A stretch of DNA of 64,000 nt from Thermodesulfobacterium hveragerdense DSM 12571 (GCF_000423845.1 NZ_AUIT01000006.1:32175-96174), one strand, 5' to 3'. Numbered from the stretch's first letter, positions 54,059-63,797 are shown. Numbers and translations are program-made. Notes: generated by a model not told the origin, from the sequence alone.

Positions 54059-55387
54059 TTAAGCGCCAAACATTCTTCGAAAAACTTGTTGAAGTCTTCC
54101 TGGGGTTTTCATTTGTTTCAATAGTTTAAGCATTTCTTCGTAGCTTCTTAAGAGCTTGTTTACGTCTTGGACTGAGGTTCCGCTTCCTTTGGCTATACGC
54201 CTTTTTCTGCTTGCGTTGATTATTTTCGGATTTTTCCTTTCCTGTTTGGTCATCGAGTTGATGATGGCTTCCATCCTTAAAATCTCTTTTTCGTCAAACT
54301 CAAACTGACTCAATTTTTTCCCTATACCAGGTAAAAATCCCAGTATATCCCTTACAGAACCTAATTTTTTCATCTGTTTTAACTGTTCTCTCAGGTCTTC
54401 TAAATCAAACTCAAGTTTTTTGAGTTTTTTTTCTAATTCTTTGGCTTTTTTAAGATCAAAGGTTTCTTGAGCTTTTTCTATCAAGGTTAAAACGTCTCCC
54501 ATCCCGAGAATTCTTCCTGCAAGTCTTTCGGGATAAAAAACCTCTAAAGCATCGACTTTTTCTCCTACCCCCAAAAACTTAATAGGGCATCCAGTTACCT
54601 CTTTTATAGAAAGGGCTGCACCTCCTCTGGCATCTCCTTCCATTTTTGTAAGAATGATACCTGTTAACCCTACTTTTTCTTGAAAGGTTTTGGCTACATT
54701 CACCGCATCTTGTCCCATCATGGCATCAGCTACAAGCAGCACCTCCGAAGGGCTGAAGGCTTTTTTTAACTCTATCAATTCTTCCATAAGGGCTTCGTCT
54801 ATATGCAATCTACCCGCTGTATCTATGATTACCACATCCCTTCCTTCTTTTTTTGCCATTTCTATGGCATGTTGGACGATTTCTAACGGTTTTTCTCCAG
54901 GTTGGGCTTCATAGAAAGGGACCTCTATCTTTTGTGCAAGTACTTTAAGTTGTTCTATGGCTGCAGGACGATAGATGTCTGCTGAGACCAAAAGGGGATG
55001 ATGCCCCTTCTTTTTTAGATGTCTTGCCAGTTTGGCTGCGGTAGTGGTTTTTCCTGACCCTTGAAGTCCTGCAAGCAAAATTCTGGCAGGTTTAGGTCCC
55101 CCTAAATCAAGCCCTTTCACCTCTCCCCCAAGGGTCTTTACCAGCTCCTCATACACAATCTTAACTATTTGCTGAAAAGGAGTTAAACTCTCGGTAACCT
55201 CAGAAGAAAGACATCTACCCTCTACCCTTCCTATAAAATCTTTTACTACTTTGTAGTTTACGTCTGCCTCAAGCAAGGCAAGACGAATTTCCCTTAACCC
55301 TTTTTTTATTTCATCTGGACTGAGTTTTCCTTTGTCCTTAAACTTGTTTAAAGCCTCCTCTAACCTTTGACTTAACCCTTCAAGCAT
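54059..55387 (-). CDS. ffh: Signal recognition particle protein Ffh
   Basis: 442 aa SRP54 GTPase that targets inner-membrane proteins. N domain (1-90), G domain with GLQGSGKTTTAAKLA (P-loop, near 107), DTAGR and TKMEGDARGG, then the Met-rich M domain (about 300-442) with GSGTSVQDVNKLL and MRRMF near the end. The usual signal-peptide and 4.5S RNA binding Met residues are present at the C-terminus. The 4.5S RNA gene is not seen nearby. Confidence 0.98.
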   Translation of the reverse strand: MLEGLSQRLEEALNKFKDKGKLSPDEIKKGLREIRLALLEADVNYKVVKDFIGRVEGRCLSSEVTESLTPFQQIVKIVYEELVKTLGGEVKGLDLGGPKPARILLAGLQGSGKTTTAAKLARHLKKKGHHPLLVSADIYRPAAIEQLKVLAQKIEVPFYEAQPGEKPLEIVQHAIEMAKKEGRDVVIIDTAGRLHIDEALMEELIELKKAFSPSEVLLVADAMMGQDAVNVAKTFQEKVGLTGIILTKMEGDARGGAALSIKEVTGCPIKFLGVGEKVDALEVFYPERLAGRILGMGDVLTLIEKAQETFDLKKAKELEKKLKKLEFDLEDLREQLKQMKKLGSVRDILGFLPGIGKKLSQFEFDEKEILRMEAIINSMTKQERKNPKIINASRKRRIAKGSGTSVQDVNKLLRSYEEMLKLLKQMKTPGRLQQVFRRMFGA

Positions 55388-55457
55388 TTTTTACTCCCTC
55401 TTCAGTTTTTTTCGTCTGAGTAAAGTTTAATCATTATTTTATTTTAAGCAACTGTTT

Positions 55458-55988
55458 TTATCCTGTCCAAAACCTTGGTCTACCTAAGTCAAGATGAATA
55501 AACCTACCAGGATAATATCCAACCCCTCCCAGACCTAAGCTTAAACCCACTTTTAACAAGTCCTCTAAGGGTATGTCTTGCAAAAAAAAGTCTGCCGCCT
55601 TTCCTTCTGTATGCAAACTTTTAGTCGCAACCCCAGAGATGGTTTTTCTTAAAAATTCGTTGGTCTCAGGAGATCTGTAGCCAGAGACTAAACATATAGG
55701 AGTTTTTGGGTTAACCATTTGACTTACTAAAAATAAAAGGTCAAAAAGTTTAACGTCTATAGGGTAAACCTCACCTTTTCTGTAGTCTCTAAAAATATAG
55801 AAAAGTAAAGAGATTCCATCTCCTAAATATTCTCCGTTAGCCCAGTAAGTTGCTTCTACTTTTTCTTCTGTGTGTAGGTTGTAGATTTTAAGCGTCCTTT
55901 CAGGAAAACTCAATAAACTTCCAAAAGATAAAACAGGTTTGGCTAAAACCAACCCTATAGCTTTAAGAAAGACCCTTCGGGTAAACAT
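55458..55988 (-). CDS. DUF882 / YcbK-like murein peptidase (M15 fold)
   Basis: 176 aa. The N-terminus has a twin-arginine-like start (TRRVFLK) and a hydrophobic stretch, so it is exported. The M15-like zinc site is indicated by SGYRSPETNEFLR, SLHTEGKAADFF (His, Asp) and FIHLDLG (His). Such proteins (MepK type) cut meso-DAP crosslinks. It lies directly after an L,D-transpeptidase gene, the same pairing as in enterobacteria, which supports work on 3-3 crosslinks. Confidence 0.88.
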   Translation of the reverse strand: MFTRRVFLKAIGLVLAKPVLSFGSLLSFPERTLKIYNLHTEEKVEATYWANGEYLGDGISLLFYIFRDYRKGEVYPIDVKLFDLLFLVSQMVNPKTPICLVSGYRSPETNEFLRKTISGVATKSLHTEGKAADFFLQDIPLEDLLKVGLSLGLGGVGYYPGRFIHLDLGRPRFWTG

Positions 55989-55996
55989 TTTTAGGT

Positions 55997-57550
55997 TTAT
56001 TTTAAGTTTAGGAGCTTTGCTATCTTTTGGTCGTAACCGTAGAGGTCTTCAAGATAGTAGATATAAGGTTTTTTTACTACTGTAGTAAAATAAACAAGAT
56101 AAACAGGAATAGGGGAATTAATGGAGATATAGATGGTTTTATCTGATTGTAAAGCCTTTATCAGCCTTTTTTCATCCCAACCGTTAGTATAACCATTAGC
56201 TACCAAAAACCTGGCTAATTCAACCGCATTTTTAACCCTTACGCATCCTGAACTAAAGTCCCTCTTAGCATATCTAAAAAGATGTTTTTTAGGGGTATCA
56301 TGTAGGTAAACGTCAAAAGGGTTGGGGAACTGAATTTTAACCTTTCCTAAGGCATTTCCGTTCCCCGGAGGTTGGACCAGTCTAAAAGGTAAATGAGGAC
56401 GTTTGTAGTTTTCCCAGTTTATACTAAACGGACTTATTTCCGTGTTGTTGGCATAGACTTTTACCCCCTGTTTTAAAAGATATCCAGGGTCTTTGGTAAT
56501 TTTAGGAAAGAAATCTTTTAGATAGACATTAGGAGGAACATTCCAGGGAGGGTTTATTACTAAGTGGGTGATTTTACTGTAAAGGAGAGGAGTAGGCCTA
56601 AAATCCTTAGGATTGCTTTTTCCAACGATAACAGGGCTATAAAAAATCACATTACCCTGTTTTATGATAAAAAGCTCAAAAGAGGGTATGTTTACCCAAA
56701 CAGATAGATCTTCTGGTTTTCTCTGGGGTAACCATCTAAACTTTTCTAAGTTTATGCTTATCTGAGCTACCCGTGTTTTAGGTAAAAGTTCTAACAACCT
56801 CACTGTTTGTTGATCTATAATCCCGGTTGGCTTTAGGTTTTGTCCTTTCTGAAATTTCTGGACGGCTATCTTGAGCTCTTGGTCGTAGGTTTGACTTTCT
56901 GTAACTGTTTCTAAGTAACCAAGGAGATAAAGCCTCTTCCTAATTTTAGGTATTAGATGGCTTTGGTCTCTCGGTTTTAATTTTTTGTCAAGTTCTATAG
57001 GGTCATCTTTGGTTACTTCTATGATTTCTTTATAACGCCTTAAATAATCCTTTAAGATATGATATTCCTCGAACTCTGGGGCTAAGGCTGTAAACAGGTC
57101 TTCTAACCTGTCTTCTTGTAAAAGGTTGGCTAAAGTGGTTACTATCGTGTCTTTTTTAGGGGGAAAGTTCACCATAGAAAAGACTTTGTTAGGATTAACC
57201 CTTCCATAATAGGTATGATAGGCAAGTTTAAACAGTGTATCTGTTAGCTTTATCTCTTTTTTCCAAACCTCTTCATTATCTTCATTAAAGTCAACCTGAT
57301 AGTCTGCAGGGTTTAAACCCTCCCAGGCCGAATTTTCTATTAGTTTTTTAAGCTTTTCTATGTTTTTTTCATTCCAGATGGGTTTACATCCTAACAGCTG
57401 GTAAAGGCTGGTTATCTGAGAGGGATAATTAAGAGAATTTTGATATTGTGAGAGGAGTTCTAAAGGACATTCTTCAGCACCCTGTATATTTTTACACGCA
57501 TATATAAAAAACAGAGAAAAAAACAAGAAAAAAAACAGAAATTTTTTCAT
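55997..57550 (-). CDS. L,D-transpeptidase (YcbB/LdtD type)
   Basis: 517 aa with signal peptide (1-23). A scaffold domain (about 60-200) is followed by a peptidoglycan-binding repeat (about 205-250: LYLLGYLE, VQKFQKGQNLKPTGIIDQQT) and the YkuD catalytic domain (about 290-470). The catalytic site is HDTPKKHLF ... DFSSGCVRV with the nucleophile Cys. It makes 3-3 crosslinks in peptidoglycan. It is the first gene of a two-gene unit with the MepK-like peptidase. Confidence 0.92.
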   Translation of the reverse strand: MKKFLFFFLFFSLFFIYACKNIQGAEECPLELLSQYQNSLNYPSQITSLYQLLGCKPIWNEKNIEKLKKLIENSAWEGLNPADYQVDFNEDNEEVWKKEIKLTDTLFKLAYHTYYGRVNPNKVFSMVNFPPKKDTIVTTLANLLQEDRLEDLFTALAPEFEEYHILKDYLRRYKEIIEVTKDDPIELDKKLKPRDQSHLIPKIRKRLYLLGYLETVTESQTYDQELKIAVQKFQKGQNLKPTGIIDQQTVRLLELLPKTRVAQISINLEKFRWLPQRKPEDLSVWVNIPSFELFIIKQGNVIFYSPVIVGKSNPKDFRPTPLLYSKITHLVINPPWNVPPNVYLKDFFPKITKDPGYLLKQGVKVYANNTEISPFSINWENYKRPHLPFRLVQPPGNGNALGKVKIQFPNPFDVYLHDTPKKHLFRYAKRDFSSGCVRVKNAVELARFLVANGYTNGWDEKRLIKALQSDKTIYISINSPIPVYLVYFTTVVKKPYIYYLEDLYGYDQKIAKLLNLK

Positions 57551-57654
57551 GCAGAATTTAGTGGTTTTTAACTAAAATTTTTAAAACCTAAAATATAGCA
57601 TAAAAAGTTTTATTAACAACCAACGTTAAAACCTTTTTACAAAAGTTATTAAGG

Positions 57655-57682
57655 TTGGTTTTTGTTTAAGTTTTGGTAAAAT
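57655..57682 (+). promoter_or_regulatory. Predicted promoter of the epimerase gene
   Basis: TTGGTT (57655-57660), 16 bases, TAAAAT (57677-57682), 36 bases before the ATG. The match is moderate. It stands in the divergent gap 57551-57718, which holds nothing else that I can support. Confidence 0.45.
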
Positions 57683-57718
57683 GAAATTTTACGGAGATTG
57701 CAAGGAGGAAAAAAGAGG

Positions 57719-58699
57719 ATGGGATATTATCTTGTCACAGGGGCAGCTGGGTTTATAGGATGGAGGGTAAGTGAGTTTTTGTTAAGGGATGGGGAAAAGG
57801 TATTAGGGGTGGATAACCTAAATGCGGCCTATGATGTTAAGCTAAAGGAATGGAGGCTTTCTCAGTTAAAACGTTTTGATACCTTTAAATTTCACAAGCT
57901 TGATCTGGCTAACTTTGAGGCACTCAGGTTGTTGTTTGAAAACTATAACATCAAGGCAGTTATTCATCTTGCGGCAAGGGCAGGGGTGAGAGCAAGCTTA
58001 GTTGACCCTTGGGTTTATGTAGAAAGCAACGTAAAAGCAACGTTAAACCTTCTTGAGGCTATGAAGGATTTTCAAGTCAATAAGATGGTTTTAGCCTCTA
58101 CCTCTTCCCTTTATGCAGGCCTTAATCCTCCTTTTGAAGAAGAACTAAAGGTAGATAAACCTTTATCTCCTTATGCCGCTACCAAGGGTTCTGCAGAACT
58201 TTTGGCTTATACCTACCATCATCTTTATGGGCTTGATATAACGGTTACCAGATATTTTACGGTTTATGGACCTGCAGGAAGGCCAGATATGAGTATTTTT
58301 AGATTTATAAAATGGATTTATGAGGAAAAGCCTATAGTGGTTTATGGAGATGGCACCCAGGCAAGAGATTTTACCTATATAGATGATATAGCTAAGGGAA
58401 CGCTTCTTGCTTTGAAACCCTTAGGTTATGAAATCATCAACCTTGGGGGAGGAAGGAACCCAATTTCTATCAACCAAATCATCAGCCTTCTTGAAGGTTT
58501 GCTTGGTAAAAAAGCCAAGGTAGAGTATCGACCTTTTCATAAGGCAGACATGAAGGTTACCTGGGCTGAGATAGGTAAGGCCAAAAGGCTTTTAGGCTGG
58601 GAACCTGAAGTTTCTATAGAAGAGGGGCTTAAAAGAACGGTTGACTGGAGCCTTGAAAACATAGAACTTGTAAAGGCGGTAAACCTTGATACAGAATAA
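57719..58699 (+). CDS. NAD-dependent sugar-nucleotide epimerase (UDP-glucuronate 4-epimerase-like)
   Basis: 326 aa SDR. TGAAGFIG is the cofactor loop, VDNLNAAYDVKLKEWRL is the family signature of UDP-glucuronate epimerases, the catalytic pair is in SPYAATKGSAE (Tyr, Lys), and FTYIDDIAKGTLLAL and RPDMSIFRFIKWI follow. AAGGAGG lies 10 bases before ATG 57719; an upstream TTG (57698) lacks a site of its own. It probably serves surface polysaccharide synthesis. Confidence 0.88.
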   Translation: MGYYLVTGAAGFIGWRVSEFLLRDGEKVLGVDNLNAAYDVKLKEWRLSQLKRFDTFKFHKLDLANFEALRLLFENYNIKAVIHLAARAGVRASLVDPWVYVESNVKATLNLLEAMKDFQVNKMVLASTSSLYAGLNPPFEEELKVDKPLSPYAATKGSAELLAYTYHHLYGLDITVTRYFTVYGPAGRPDMSIFRFIKWIYEEKPIVVYGDGTQARDFTYIDDIAKGTLLALKPLGYEIINLGGGRNPISINQIISLLEGLLGKKAKVEYRPFHKADMKVTWAEIGKAKRLLGWEPEVSIEEGLKRTVDWSLENIELVKAVNLDTE

Positions 58700-59243
58700 C
58701 CTAAAAACCCTTGTTTTTTTTGCCCGGACTTTGTCAGAAAAGGGTTTAGTAGCAGGGTCTGAAGGGAATTTTTCTGTAAGAACTAAGTATGGTTTTTGGA
58801 TTACTCCCTCTGGCAGAGTAAAGCAAGGATTAAGTAAAAGGGATTTTGTTTTTGTAGGTTGGGATAAGAGCTTTATCAACGGAAGGCCCTCTTCTGAATG
58901 GGGGATGCATTTTCTGATCTATAAAAAAAATCCTCAGGCTAACTCGGTGATACATACCCATCCTCTCCATACCTTGTGTTTGTTTTCAAAGGATTTTGAT
59001 TTTGATAAGTTTAGCCTCAAAGAGGCAGAAATTTTATTAAAAAAAATAGTCAAGGTTCCTTCTTTACCTCCTGGATCTAACGAACTTTGGGAGAGGGTGG
59101 GAGAGGCTTCGTTGACAAGTAAGGTGATTTTTTTACAGGGTCATGGGTTGGTTACCTGGGGAGAAACGATAGAAGAGGCGGTAAGCTTGACTGAAATCTT
59201 AGAGAAACTTTCTAAGTTTGAGTTGCTTAAAAATACGAGATAA
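58686..59243 (+). CDS. Class II aldolase/adducin family protein
   Basis: 185 aa. SEGNFSVRTKYGFWITPSG contains the GN/S motif of the substrate loop, SSEWGMHFLIYKKN has the Glu of the active site, HTHPLHTL has two zinc His, and LQGHGLVTWGE has the third. The family contains fuculose-phosphate aldolase and methylthioribulose-1-P dehydratase. The substrate is unclear. It starts at TTG 58686, 14 bases inside the epimerase gene, with AAGGCGG 8 bases upstream; no in-frame ATG lies near the beginning. Confidence 0.85.
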   Translation: MIQNNLKTLVFFARTLSEKGLVAGSEGNFSVRTKYGFWITPSGRVKQGLSKRDFVFVGWDKSFINGRPSSEWGMHFLIYKKNPQANSVIHTHPLHTLCLFSKDFDFDKFSLKEAEILLKKIVKVPSLPPGSNELWERVGEASLTSKVIFLQGHGLVTWGETIEEAVSLTEILEKLSKFELLKNTR

Positions 59244-59256
59244 AGGGGGGAAGGTT

Positions 59257-60549
59257 ATGGAAAGGATAAGGTCACAACTTTTTTATAAAAAAGCTTTAGA
59301 GGTTATACCTGGAGGGGTCAACAGTCCTGTTAGGGCTTGTAAAGCGGTAAAGTCAGACCCTGTGTTTTTTGAAAGAGGAGAGGGTGCTTATTTGATAGAC
59401 GTAGATGGAAATAGATATATAGATTATGTATGTTCCTGGGGGCCTCTTATTTTAGGTCATGCCCATCCAGAGGTAATCGCCGGGGTTTACTTTGCTTCTA
59501 AAAGAGGCACAAGCTTTGGTGCGCCTACCTGGCAAGAGGTTGAACTTGCGGAGCTTATAAAAAATGCAGTTCCTTCTATCGAAAAAATTCGTCTGGTTAA
59601 CTCAGGAACTGAAGCCACGATGAGTGCCATAAGACTTGCCCGAGCCTATACCAACCGTAAAAAAATCATCAAGTTTGAGGGATGTTACCATGGGCATGTA
59701 GACGCTTTACTGGTAAAAGCTGGTTCAGGTTTGGCTACTTTTGGGATACCTGCAAGCCCAGGAGTTCCTGAAGAACTTACAGCTCATACCTTAAACCTTC
59801 CGTTTAACGATTTCGAAAAGGTAAAAGAAGTCTTTGAGAAGTTTGGAGAAGAGATAGCCGCGGTGATAGTGGAGCCAGTGCCAGCTAACATGGGGGTTAT
59901 TCCTCCTAAAGAAGGATTTCTCAAGTTTTTAAGAGAAATAACCCAGCAGTATGGATCCCTTTTGATTTTTGATGAGGTAATTACAGGTTTTAGGTTAGGG
60001 GTGGGAGGAGCCCAAGAAGCCTATGAGGTAATCCCAGACCTTACCTGTTTAGGAAAGATAATAGGAGGAGGGCTTCCGGTAGGTGCTTATGGTGGTAGAG
60101 CAGAGATTATGAACTTAGTTGCTCCTGAGGGACCTGTGTATCAGGCAGGTACCCTTTCTGGCAACCCTATAGCCGTAGCCGCAGGTCTTGCAACCTTAAG
60201 GGAATTACTAAAACCAGGGACCTATGAAAGACTTAATCTAATGGCAGAACTTTTAGAAAAGGAAATAAGAGAGACTTTACAAGAACTTGATCTTAACTAC
60301 CGTTTACATCGAGTTGGGTCTATGCTTACCCTCTTTTTTACCGAGAAAGAGGTGGTTGATTTTGAAACAGCGTTGAGTTGTGATACCAATCTTTTTGCAG
60401 AGTTCTGGCAAAGGATGTTAGAAAAGGGGATTTACCTTCCTCCTTCCCAGTTTGAGGCTTGGTTTGTGTCTTTAGCCCATAAAGAAAAAGAGATAGAAAA
60501 AACTGTTGAGACTGTATATAAGGTGCTAAAAAAGCTTAGAAAAGACTAA
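59257..60549 (+). CDS. hemL: Glutamate-1-semialdehyde 2,1-aminomutase
   Basis: PLP enzyme of the C5 route, making 5-aminolevulinate. 430 aa. The PLP Lys is in TCLGKIIGGGLPVGAYGG (near 265), FKFEGCYHGHVDALLV has the His, and LVNSGTEATMSAIRLAR is near the start. ATG 59257 follows GGGGGGAAGG. It is adjacent to the aldolase gene. Together with the AhbA/B-like protein it fits the siroheme-dependent heme route. Confidence 0.97.
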   Translation: MERIRSQLFYKKALEVIPGGVNSPVRACKAVKSDPVFFERGEGAYLIDVDGNRYIDYVCSWGPLILGHAHPEVIAGVYFASKRGTSFGAPTWQEVELAELIKNAVPSIEKIRLVNSGTEATMSAIRLARAYTNRKKIIKFEGCYHGHVDALLVKAGSGLATFGIPASPGVPEELTAHTLNLPFNDFEKVKEVFEKFGEEIAAVIVEPVPANMGVIPPKEGFLKFLREITQQYGSLLIFDEVITGFRLGVGGAQEAYEVIPDLTCLGKIIGGGLPVGAYGGRAEIMNLVAPEGPVYQAGTLSGNPIAVAAGLATLRELLKPGTYERLNLMAELLEKEIRETLQELDLNYRLHRVGSMLTLFFTEKEVVDFETALSCDTNLFAEFWQRMLEKGIYLPPSQFEAWFVSLAHKEKEIEKTVETVYKVLKKLRKD

Positions 60550-61589
60550 AGAATAAGGGTAGCATCTCCATAAGAATAAAAGCGGTATTTTTGAGCTATG
60601 GCCTCTTGATAGGCTTTTAAAATAAGGTCTCTTCCGGCAAAGGCGCAGACTAAAAGAAGTAAAGATGATTTAGGGAGGTGAAAATTAGTAATCATCGCAG
60701 AAACCACCTGAAAGGTAAAACCAGGATAGATGTAAAGGTCGCAGAGACCTTTATAGGGTATAAAACCTTTTTGAGCGATAAATTCTAAAGTTCTGACTGT
60801 GGTTGTACCTACCGCAAAAATTCTTCTTTTTTCTTTTAAAGCCTTTTTGATCTCTTCTACCACCTCAGGCTCTACCTCTATGTATTCTGGTTCTACCCGG
60901 TGTTTTCTTATGTCTTGAACTTTTATCGGGGCAAAGGTGCCATAACCTACATGAAGGGTAATAAAGTTTAGGCTGACCCCCATTTGTTTAAGGAGTTCAA
61001 GTAGATAAGGGTCAAAGTGAAAACCTGCGGTAGGGGCTGCAATAGATCCTTCTTTTTGTGCATAAACCGTTTGATAGCGTAATAAGTCTAATTCTTTTGG
61101 TTCTCTTTTGATGTAAGGTGGAAGAGGTGCTTTACCGTGTTTATAGATCAGGGTTTCTAAAGGTTGGTTGGCTTTAAGTTCGACTAAAAATCTCCCTCCT
61201 TCTAAAGGTTCTAACACCTTTATGATGATTTCGTTAGCCATGATTTCTGTGCCTTTTCTTATTCTTTTTCCTTTGATAAGGGCTAAAGTCTGAAAAGAGA
61301 GTCCATGAGGTTTTTGAAAGAGAAGGAGCTCGACCTCTCCTCCGGTAGGTTTTATACCTTTAAGCCTTGCAGGGAAAACTTTGGTGTTGTTAAGGACTAA
61401 AAGGTCTCCTTTTTGGAAGTACTTCTCTATTTCAGCAAAGGTTTGGTGAAAAAAAAGTTTTTGGTTTTTTCTGTCTATGACTAAGAGGCGAGAACTTTTT
61501 CGGTCTTCTACAGGAAAATAGGCTATCAGCTCCTCAGGAAGAGGATAATCATAATAGTCTAACCTAAATTCTTTAGGAATAGCACTCAT
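60546..61589 (-). CDS. queA: S-adenosylmethionine:tRNA ribosyltransferase-isomerase
   Basis: 347 aa. Converts preQ1 at tRNA wobble positions to epoxyqueuosine. Family blocks: FRLDYYDYPLPEELIAYFPVEDRKSSRLL, FPARLKG, EGSIAAPTAGFHFD and HVGYGTFAPI. It directly follows lysA (1-base gap) on the minus strand and its stop overlaps that of hemL. Confidence 0.97.
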   Translation of the reverse strand: MSAIPKEFRLDYYDYPLPEELIAYFPVEDRKSSRLLVIDRKNQKLFFHQTFAEIEKYFQKGDLLVLNNTKVFPARLKGIKPTGGEVELLLFQKPHGLSFQTLALIKGKRIRKGTEIMANEIIIKVLEPLEGGRFLVELKANQPLETLIYKHGKAPLPPYIKREPKELDLLRYQTVYAQKEGSIAAPTAGFHFDPYLLELLKQMGVSLNFITLHVGYGTFAPIKVQDIRKHRVEPEYIEVEPEVVEEIKKALKEKRRIFAVGTTTVRTLEFIAQKGFIPYKGLCDLYIYPGFTFQVVSAMITNFHLPKSSLLLLVCAFAGRDLILKAYQEAIAQKYRFYSYGDATLIL

Positions 61590-62846
61590 TTAAAGATAGA
61601 TAGCAGGGACCATTTCAGGGGCTAAAAGGTCTTCTATAGTTTCTCTTCTTCTTATCACAAAGAAACGGTCTCCGTCTACCAAAACCTCTGGTACCCTTAG
61701 CCTTGAGTTGTAGTTAGAGCTCATCACAAAACCATAAGCCCCGGCACTCATGATAGCAAGGAGGTCTCCTCTTTTAACCCTTGGTATTTTTCGATCTTTA
61801 GCAAAGAAGTCGCTACTTTCACAGATAGGACCTACGATGTCTACCACCACTTCTTCCTCATTTTTTTCTTCTACCGTGATGATTTTATGGTAGGCTTGAT
61901 AAAAAGCAGGTCTTATTAAGTCGTTCATCCCTGCATCTACGATAACAAATCTTTTCTCAAGGTTTTCTTTGTTGTAAAGCACTTTGGTCACCATTATCCC
62001 TGCGTTACCTACGATCACCCTTCCAGGTTCTAAAATAAGGGTGGCTTTAAGGTGTTGAGCTTCTTTTATGATGGCTTCAGCATATTCTTCTGGCAAAGGT
62101 GGCTCTTCGTTGTTATAGATAATCCCAAGGCCACCACCTAAGTCTAAATATTTAAGCTCTATGCCTAAGGAGGTAATTTCCTCCCAGATCTTTTTTAGCC
62201 GATAGAGAGCATCTTTAAAAGGCAAAATAGAGGTTATCTGAGAGCCAATATGGGCGTCAAGTCCTATAGGGTTTAAATAGGGATGGTCTTTGGCCTTTTT
62301 ATAGGCTTCAACCACCATTTCTTCAGGTATCCCAAATTTGTTTTTCTTAAGCCCTGTTGAGATGTAAGGGTGAGTCTGAGGGTCCACATCTGGATTAACC
62401 CTTAAGGCAAAAGGAGCTGGTTTCCCTAATCTTTTGGCAACCTCACCCAAGACCTCAAGCTCTTCTAAGCTTTCAACGTTAAACATAAGAATCCCTGTTG
62501 AAAGAGCCATCTCTATTTCTTTTTCAGTCTTTCCTACCCCGGAAAATACAATTTTCTGAGGGTTGATACCTGCTTTTAAGGCTCTCTGAAGCTCTCCGCC
62601 TGAGACTATGTCAGCCCCTGAGCCTAAACTTCTTAACAGAGAAAGTATGGCTACGTTAGAGTTGGCTTTAACTGAATAACAAATAATATGGTCTACAGGA
62701 AGAAAGGAATTTTCAAACACCTTAAAGTGCCTTTTGATCGTACTGGCAGAATATATGTAAACCGGAGTGCCTAACTCTTCTACGATCTTTTTCACAGGAA
62801 CTTCTTCACAAAAAAGTTCTCCGTTTTTATATCCAAAATAATGCAT
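61590..62846 (-). CDS. lysA: Diaminopimelate decarboxylase
   Basis: 418 aa PLP enzyme, last step of lysine synthesis from meso-DAP. YSVKANSN (PLP Lys, near 60), LNPIGLDAHIGSQI, LDLGGGLGI, LEPGRVIVGNAG and the CESSDFFAK Cys near 345 are all seen. The ATG is preceded by a weak GAGGGGAG stretch. It is the first gene of a unit with queA. Confidence 0.96.
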   Translation of the reverse strand: MHYFGYKNGELFCEEVPVKKIVEELGTPVYIYSASTIKRHFKVFENSFLPVDHIICYSVKANSNVAILSLLRSLGSGADIVSGGELQRALKAGINPQKIVFSGVGKTEKEIEMALSTGILMFNVESLEELEVLGEVAKRLGKPAPFALRVNPDVDPQTHPYISTGLKKNKFGIPEEMVVEAYKKAKDHPYLNPIGLDAHIGSQITSILPFKDALYRLKKIWEEITSLGIELKYLDLGGGLGIIYNNEEPPLPEEYAEAIIKEAQHLKATLILEPGRVIVGNAGIMVTKVLYNKENLEKRFVIVDAGMNDLIRPAFYQAYHKIITVEEKNEEEVVVDIVGPICESSDFFAKDRKIPRVKRGDLLAIMSAGAYGFVMSSNYNSRLRVPEVLVDGDRFFVIRRRETIEDLLAPEMVPAIYL

Positions 62847-62879
62847 CCTTACTCCCCTCGCTATTTTAGAATTTTTTTA

Positions 62880-62907
62880 AATATACATAAAACCCTACTT
62901 TTGTCAA
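62880..62907 (-). promoter_or_regulatory. Promoter of the lysA-queA unit
   Basis: On the minus strand TTGACA (62907-62902), 16 bases, TATATT (62885-62880), about 33 bases before the lysA start. It is back-to-back with the promoter on the plus strand. Confidence 0.65.
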
Positions 62908-62919
62908 TGGTTAGAAGAC

Positions 62920-62947
62920 TTGACAAAGGCCTCCTCATCACTATAAT
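62920..62947 (+). promoter_or_regulatory. Promoter of the small membrane protein gene
   Basis: TTGACA (62920-62925), 16 bases, TATAAT (62942-62947): both hexamers match the sigma-70 consensus perfectly. The leader to the ATG is about 90 bases. No riboswitch could be recognised in it. Confidence 0.75.
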
Positions 62948-63045
62948 GTTTCAATAATTACAAAAATTACAAAAAATCTTTAAAATATATAACATTGGCT
63001 TTATTTTTAACAAAAAAACAGCATAAAAATTGCAGGAGGAGAACG

Positions 63046-63390
63046 ATGTCAGACATGATGGAAGATGAAAAGATGCTTTGGCACAAAAGACTAACTGAGA
63101 TAATCTATGTATTGTATGCATTATCGCTATTAGTAGGCATTACAGGTATAGTAGCAATCGTAATGAACTACATCAAAAGACAAGAGGTTAAAGGTACTTA
63201 TTTGGAGAGCCATTTTCGTTGGCAAATTCGAACATTCTGGTTTGCCTTGATATGGAGTTTTATTGGGATAATCACCTCTCTTATCATTATCGGTTGGTTT
63301 GTCTTAATCGCTACCCTCGTATGGTTCATATATCGTATTGTTAAGGGATGGATACGATTAAGAGAAGGAAAACCAATGTATACTGATTAA
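63046..63390 (+). CDS. Small membrane protein with DUF4870-like pattern
   Basis: 114 aa from ATG 63046, which follows AGGAGG; the frame open from 62995 lacks a site. Two hydrophobic segments, about residues 18-42 and 67-95. Between them lies the YLESHFRWQIRTFW block, and VWFIYRIVKGWIRLREGKPMY closes the protein, as in a family of small inner-membrane proteins found mainly in proteobacteria. Function unknown. The gene has strong consensus promoter hexamers. Confidence 0.8.
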   Translation: MSDMMEDEKMLWHKRLTEIIYVLYALSLLVGITGIVAIVMNYIKRQEVKGTYLESHFRWQIRTFWFALIWSFIGIITSLIIIGWFVLIATLVWFIYRIVKGWIRLREGKPMYTD

Positions 63391-63797
63391 ACTTTGATAT
63401 TAACTTGGTTGGGAGTTAAAAATATCTAATATCTATAATTTTTGTATCGACTTTCTCTCTTTTTAAGCTTTTATCTGCCTTTTTTTCCCTGTCTTTAGTC
63501 TTTAAAACAGTGAGCTTAAACTATAGAAAGGGTGATCTATCAAAACAAAAGTAGAGCTTCAATAATTAGATTCGCGATTTGATTTTAAGATATAAGATAG
63601 AGAATACTAAGCTAATTTTACTTCACATCTGTTTCTACCTTTATTTTTGGCTAAGTAAAGTGCTTCGTCTCCGGGAGTAGAATATAAATTGTGTCTTTTA
63701 ATAAAATATTTTAGAGGCATAATAAAAATTTTTAATATTTTTTAAATTAATGATAACATAAAACCTAAAAGACTAAACTAACCAGGAGGTCTGTAAA
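63391..63797. other. 407-base gap before the transposase, with decayed sequence
   Basis: Apart from the GGDEF tail listed separately, I see AT-rich sequence with no open gene. No terminal inverted repeat of the insertion sequence could be fixed by eye, because the other end lies outside the window. Confidence 0.5.
63607..63720 (-). pseudogene. Remnant of a GGDEF-domain C-terminus
   Basis: A 37-codon frame ends in DEALYLAKNKGRNRCEVKLA, which is the conserved C-terminal helix and strand of GGDEF domains. The rest of the domain is absent upstream, replaced by unrelated AT-rich sequence next to the insertion sequence. It has no ribosome-binding site. So a diguanylate cyclase gene was cut and its main part lost. 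Confidence 0.7.
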